Shown piece by piece: positions 22,120 to 25,812 of a stretch of DNA of 25,812 nt. Source of the DNA: NIOZ-UU13 sp032250555 (lineage in GTDB: Bacteria; Planctomycetota; Phycisphaerae; Sedimentisphaerales; Anaerobacaceae); NCBI GenBank assembly GCA_032250555.1, contig JAVVFI010000018.1, positions 1-25,812 of the forward strand, in the 5' to 3' direction. The stretch's first letter is position 1. Each line of letters opens with the position of its first letter. The translations under genes and the position numbers were made by a program. The notes below the pieces were generated by a model. The model was not told where the DNA came from. It worked only from the letters and a program-made list of their open reading frames with translations, and did not search any database.

Positions 22120-22530
22120 CTATTTCTCTTCTAAAGAATTCGATAACAAATGGTTAGCGGAATGCATTGCCTCAGTTAACGCGGCCAATTCTTCCAGAGT
22201 TTTTGCCGATTCGATAGAGCACAGGACCTCCGCTAATTCAGCAGCTCCATTAATCTTAGCAAGATCATTGTTCTCCATAGTTACCAGTATCTGCCTGACC
22301 CTCTTTGCCAAACGCTTACGAAAAAAACTGACCTGCCCTTCATCCAAGGCGCCTTCTTTCCAGGATGGTTCAAATTCATGGAATGCAGTACAAGCCTTCT
22401 GTATATACAAGAGGACTATACCTTTGGCCGGGTCTCCTGAGGAAAAAATTCGTGCCCATTGAAATTCCTCATCCCGCCAGTGTTCATCCTCTACCGTAGT
22501 CTTATAGTTTATCTTGTTTTGTGAAGTCAT
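22120..22530 (-). CDS. Hypothetical helical cytoplasmic protein
   Basis: 136 residues from ATG 22530, 18 nt after the DUF5107-TPR stop codon; a loose AGGG site lies upstream. There is no signal peptide and no membrane helix. The chain is rich in Glu, Ala, Leu and Lys and appears mostly alpha-helical (WKEGALDEGQVSFFRKRLAKRVRQIL, AKTLEELAALTEAMHSANHLL). I recognise no domain. It sits between two genes for exported proteins, 16 nt before the Gfo/Idh gene, so it is co-transcribed, but its own location seems to be the cytoplasm. The spacing and codon use look like a real gene; the function is unknown. Confidence 0.7.
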   Translation of the reverse strand: MTSQNKINYKTTVEDEHWRDEEFQWARIFSSGDPAKGIVLLYIQKACTAFHEFEPSWKEGALDEGQVSFFRKRLAKRVRQILVTMENNDLAKINGAAELAEVLCSIESAKTLEELAALTEAMHSANHLLSNSLEEK

Positions 22531-22548
22531 AGTATGAGTCCCTGTTAT

Positions 22549-25500
22549 TTAGTTCGTAAGAGCTTTTTTACAGAGTTCCAGATACTTATTCTGCTCTTTT
22601 GAGCCCTTTTGTCCGGCGACCCCCTCTTTCCATGCCAAGCGTGCATCCTCAAGACGTTCCAGGGCTTGGAGTGCCTTTCCACGCCAGTACTGCGCTTGAG
22701 CTTCCTGAGGTTTATTCGAGCGTCCAACACCGATGTTTTCCGGATAGGTTAAAGCCGCCTCAAAATCATGCAAGGCCCCTCTCAAGTCTTTCTTTTCAAA
22801 GCGTTTTTTGCCCCTTTCCAAATGAGCTTTATGGAATAAGTCCCATGTGATTGTCTGGCCTTCCCAGTTGACAAAGTACGGCGTCGATTCGAGTAAATCA
22901 ACAGCTTTACCGTATCTTTGTTCATCAAGATAAGCCTGAGCAAGCATAATAATAATATCGGCACGTTTGAGCTTTTCAAATGGTGTTGATTCAAGAACTT
23001 TTATGGCTTCCGGGCGTCTGTTGGCAGCCAGGAGAACGTCCGCCAAATCCCGATAAAGGGTTTGGTCTTTCGGCCTGGCAGCTATGGCTTTGCGGTATAG
23101 CTTTTCAACCTTTGGCAGGTCGTTATCAACAGCCCAAGCATAAAGGCCAAGATTACGAAATGCCACAGACAATGATGAGTTTAAATCAGCCGCCTTTTGC
23201 CAGTGCCGAACAGCTTCGGATAACCGGCCAAGATGACAGTAAAGATTTCCAATGTTCAGATGTGCGTAAGCATCATCAGGATTTTGTTCGATAGCGTACT
23301 TAAATACTTCGATTGCTTCAGGGCGGGACGGGAAAATATAATCCCTGTAAATTCCGGCAGCCTGGTCGAGGTACTTTCTGGCTTTTGTGCGGTCTTTCTG
23401 CAGTGATGCAAAATAGGCCAAATAATAGATCGGCAATGGGCTGCGCTCATTCTCTTTTATCGACTCGACACATACTGCTGAAAGCAACTCTTCAGCTTCT
23501 TTCGCCAATCCAAGCCGGCTAAAAACAAGACCGGCCTCCAACATTTGAAAATCATCCTCTCCTACAAAAGCTCGTGCTTCACTCACAAAGCGGTTCATCC
23601 GGCTTTTACTTTGCAGCGCAATCAGAGCCCTTGGAACCAAATCCGTGGGATTCTGAACAATTCTTTCTTCAGCGTATTTGTATGCAATTTTTGTTTTCCC
23701 CGCAGCATACAGAGCCAATAACAAATAATTCTTTGACTTAGTATCTCTCGGATTTAATTGGACAGCTTTTTCGAAAGCATCAACAGCCTTTAAGTATTCT
23801 CCCGATTGCATATAAGCACGTCCCGCCAGGTCATGGCCGAGAGAAGCTGTACCATGATATTTTACTGCCTCATAAGCACATTTAAGGGCTTCTTTATTGT
23901 CTGCCAATTTTAAATGACTCATACCAAGGAATATCCAGGATAATCCATCACTGGCATCTCTATCCAGGGCCTTCTTCAATCGCTGAACCGCCTGCGAATA
24001 GAGTCCCGCTTCAATATCAAGCATAGCTAATGCCCGAAGTGCAGGTGAATACTGCGCATCTTCTTCCAATGCCTTTTCATAGTATTCGCGCGCCTTCCTT
24101 CGGTCTGTCGCAAGGTCATACTTTCTGGCTTTGAGGTATTTTTCCTCTAAAGTAAGCTGCTCGTCAGGTTTTGTCATTAACTTAGAAGTCTCAGGTGGAG
24201 AAATCTTTGGGATAGGTAAAGGGGTAGTAAAGGAAGCAAGGACCTTTCCTTGTTTAGTTTTGATTGTTATATCAACCGGCGAGCTTGGAGCCGAGAAAAG
24301 CGTCAGTGTTTGTGGACTTTCAGGGGTAAGGTTTATTGTTTTTCTGAGAAGCTTGTGGGGTCCCTGAGAAAAGGTGCAGTTAGCCCCGGAGAAGTTACCA
24401 GTTGAGATGATATGCAATTGGAGCTTTTCATCTTCACGGATAGTTTGAATGGCTACGTCCTTTGTTGCATATTCGAAGCCGTCGACGAGTCCGTGCACAG
24501 GATACCAATATTCCTGCCATGATACTTCCGTTCTCGGCAGCAACATACCGTAATCAGATTGAGTCGGCAATGGTCCGCTCTGTACCTCAATATACGGACC
24601 GTCATTATCGGTCAGGTTCTTCTGACTAACCAAGCCAAAATCCCAGGTCCCCCATGTCCATGCTTTTTTGCCGCTTAGTTCATGGTGGTCGGCCACCTGC
24701 ACAATACCTCTATCCATATCCACATCATAAGCTCCAAAGAAATCAAAGACACAGTCAACGGAAAAAACCGAAGCATATGTTTCATAGTTCTTCAGCCAGG
24801 ATATATCCTTACCTTTATGTATGGGCCAGGAAAAGAATTCAACACCGTTATGGTCTGTGCCAAGAGTCATAGGGTATATAAAGCGAGTTCCTTCCCGGCA
24901 CGGGAAAGCGGTGCAGTTCCAGAAATAGTACGGACTTATCGCATCCGTGGGATTAAAAATGCGAATCTTTTCATCCAGATAGGCTTTGCCCGGATGCAAA
25001 GTGACCCGCACGGTCCATTGTGTTCGCTGACTCTTTTCCAGATTATTAATCTCAATATAAGCCGAGCCATCTTTGTTTTGGCCGACAAGGGCATCGACAG
25101 GTGACAATATAGTTACAGTGTGCCCGTGCGGTCCAGTGTTCCATTCGACACCTCCACTGATCCAGGCCCCGCGCATCGCTATCATACCCGGTTTTATCAC
25201 GTCATTAAGGTGGAACATTTCCTTTCCTTCAGTTTTATCGAAAACCGAATGAAGACGGCCACCCAGCTCCGGAAGGCAGGTAACTTTCAGATACTCATTT
25301 TCAAGAAACAGGGCTTTGTAAGTTCGATCTGCTTTGGTTCTAAAAAGATGGTCCTGCATTGTATAAGGATAAACGATAGTACCTTTGAGCGTGGTTGAAT
25401 ACTTCACACCACCTTCGAGGGCCCAAAACTTGGGGTTAATGTCTTCCGACCATCCATAGGTTGGAATTGTTATAGTGCCTTCCCATGCTCTTGTCTTCGC

Positions 25501-25578
25501 CCAGCTCTGACTCGAAAGCATTAAAGGTAAGCCGGTGGTAAGCAGGATTAAACAGAAATGTTTGAAAAGATTTCTCAT
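22549..25578 (-). CDS. Secreted DUF5107 protein with C-terminal TPR repeats
   Basis: 1009 residues from ATG 25578, with GAGGTGAT upstream; a GTG three codons earlier (25587) is less likely. The signal peptide is MRNLFKHFCLILLTTGLPLMLSSQSWA. Residues about 55-365 are the DUF5107 domain, a galactose-mutarotase-like beta-sandwich: LENEYLKVTCLPELGGRLHSVFDKTEGKEMFH, GMIAMRGAWISGGVEWNTGPHGH, YYFWNCTAFP, GTWDFGLV. A linker with another beta domain follows (about 380-460), then at least ten TPR-like repeats to the end, for example AREYYEKALEEDAQYSPALRALAMLD, AVDAFEKAVQLNPRDTKSKNYLLLALY and PDDAYAHLNIGNLYCHLGRLSEAVRHWQKAADLN. Sugar binding and protein contact are inferred. It heads the visible three-gene operon with the unknown protein and the Gfo/Idh gene, and lies 50 nt after the partial gene at the right edge. 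Confidence 0.88.
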   Translation of the reverse strand: MRNLFKHFCLILLTTGLPLMLSSQSWAKTRAWEGTITIPTYGWSEDINPKFWALEGGVKYSTTLKGTIVYPYTMQDHLFRTKADRTYKALFLENEYLKVTCLPELGGRLHSVFDKTEGKEMFHLNDVIKPGMIAMRGAWISGGVEWNTGPHGHTVTILSPVDALVGQNKDGSAYIEINNLEKSQRTQWTVRVTLHPGKAYLDEKIRIFNPTDAISPYYFWNCTAFPCREGTRFIYPMTLGTDHNGVEFFSWPIHKGKDISWLKNYETYASVFSVDCVFDFFGAYDVDMDRGIVQVADHHELSGKKAWTWGTWDFGLVSQKNLTDNDGPYIEVQSGPLPTQSDYGMLLPRTEVSWQEYWYPVHGLVDGFEYATKDVAIQTIREDEKLQLHIISTGNFSGANCTFSQGPHKLLRKTINLTPESPQTLTLFSAPSSPVDITIKTKQGKVLASFTTPLPIPKISPPETSKLMTKPDEQLTLEEKYLKARKYDLATDRRKAREYYEKALEEDAQYSPALRALAMLDIEAGLYSQAVQRLKKALDRDASDGLSWIFLGMSHLKLADNKEALKCAYEAVKYHGTASLGHDLAGRAYMQSGEYLKAVDAFEKAVQLNPRDTKSKNYLLLALYAAGKTKIAYKYAEERIVQNPTDLVPRALIALQSKSRMNRFVSEARAFVGEDDFQMLEAGLVFSRLGLAKEAEELLSAVCVESIKENERSPLPIYYLAYFASLQKDRTKARKYLDQAAGIYRDYIFPSRPEAIEVFKYAIEQNPDDAYAHLNIGNLYCHLGRLSEAVRHWQKAADLNSSLSVAFRNLGLYAWAVDNDLPKVEKLYRKAIAARPKDQTLYRDLADVLLAANRRPEAIKVLESTPFEKLKRADIIIMLAQAYLDEQRYGKAVDLLESTPYFVNWEGQTITWDLFHKAHLERGKKRFEKKDLRGALHDFEAALTYPENIGVGRSNKPQEAQAQYWRGKALQALERLEDARLAWKEGVAGQKGSKEQNKYLELCKKALTN

Positions 25579-25628
25579 AATTATCACCTCACATGTACAC
25601 TATCAAATATGATTCAGCACTCTATAGT

Positions 25629-25812
25629 TTAATTGTTTTTGACTGCGAAATCAACACGCCGAATCCAGACTCGACCCCTTGCAGGAATGTGCAAATCCAG
25701 TGATACAGCGTTTTTGGAATCAGCTGTCCGGGCGGGGATTGGCTTTTTAGTAAATCCGTCGATAAATCGATTGGATTTATTGTTCTGAGTCTGAATATTA
25801 ACAACAGCTCTC
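25629..25812 (-). CDS. C-terminal end of an unknown gene (partial)
   Basis: The frame read from 25811 is open to TAA at 25629-25631 and gives 60 residues ending AVSLDLHIPARGRVWIRRVDFAVKNN. The alternating hydrophobic pattern and the GRVWI...V strand look like the last strands of a beta-sandwich, as in carbohydrate-binding or exported proteins. A second frame (stop at 25622) is also open, so the choice is not certain; I prefer this one for its strand pattern. It lies 50 nt upstream of the DUF5107-TPR gene and is probably in the same operon. Confidence 0.45.
   Translation of the reverse strand, partial: RAVVNIQTQNNKSNRFIDGFTKKPIPARTADSKNAVSLDLHIPARGRVWIRRVDFAVKNN

Overview
The window looks like an accessory region of a Planctomycetota chromosome, most likely class Phycisphaerae or a relative. 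This is inferred from the gene content: Tat-exported Gfo/Idh oxidoreductases, a DUF1080 protein, WD40-like/TolB propellers, a CotH kinase with four lamin-tail domains, a DUF5107-TPR protein, an SSS symporter, and a secreted protein ending in a 'VDDFESYN' domain. No tRNA, rRNA, CRISPR array, insertion sequence or phage gene was seen.

Layout. (1) 1-4502, minus strand: a tight four-gene run of a DUF1080 protein, two tandem paralogous beta-propeller proteins, and a lipoprotein fusing a formylglycine-generating-enzyme-like (SUMF1) domain to a histone-deacetylase-like domain that runs off the left edge. (2) 4503-4791: a divergent control region with a promoter in each direction and a palindrome over one -10 box. 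(3) 4792-9435, plus: a Tat-exported glycoside hydrolase of GH106-like type, then a secreted dipeptidyl-peptidase-IV-type S9 peptidase with a VHL-like insert. (4) 9436-9886: an intergenic region holding, on the minus strand, a perfect consensus promoter (TTGACA-N17-TATAAT) followed by about 130 nt of hairpin-rich sequence and an intrinsic terminator. I call this an undescribed small RNA. On the plus strand it holds a promoter with a palindromic operator in its spacer, driving the next pair. (5) 9887-11378, plus: an ABM/LsrG-like small protein and an iron-type alcohol dehydrogenase. (6) 11425-18299, minus: two large secreted proteins, each with its own promoter. (7) 18735-20545, plus: an SSS sodium/solute symporter and a two-helix membrane miniprotein. 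(8) 20670-25812, minus: an operon of a partial gene, a DUF5107-TPR protein, an unknown helical protein and a Gfo/Idh oxidoreductase.

Taken together the genes suggest a saprophyte that takes apart complex glycans or glycoproteins outside the cytoplasm: an exported glycosidase, a DUF1080 (3-keto-glycoside hydrolase family) protein, an exported oxidoreductase, a peptidase and a Na+-coupled symporter. The substrate cannot be read from sequence; rhamnosides are only hinted at by the GH106-like domain. The most novel items are the SUMF1-HDAC lipoprotein fusion, the small RNA at 9477-9607, and the VHL-like domain in the peptidase.
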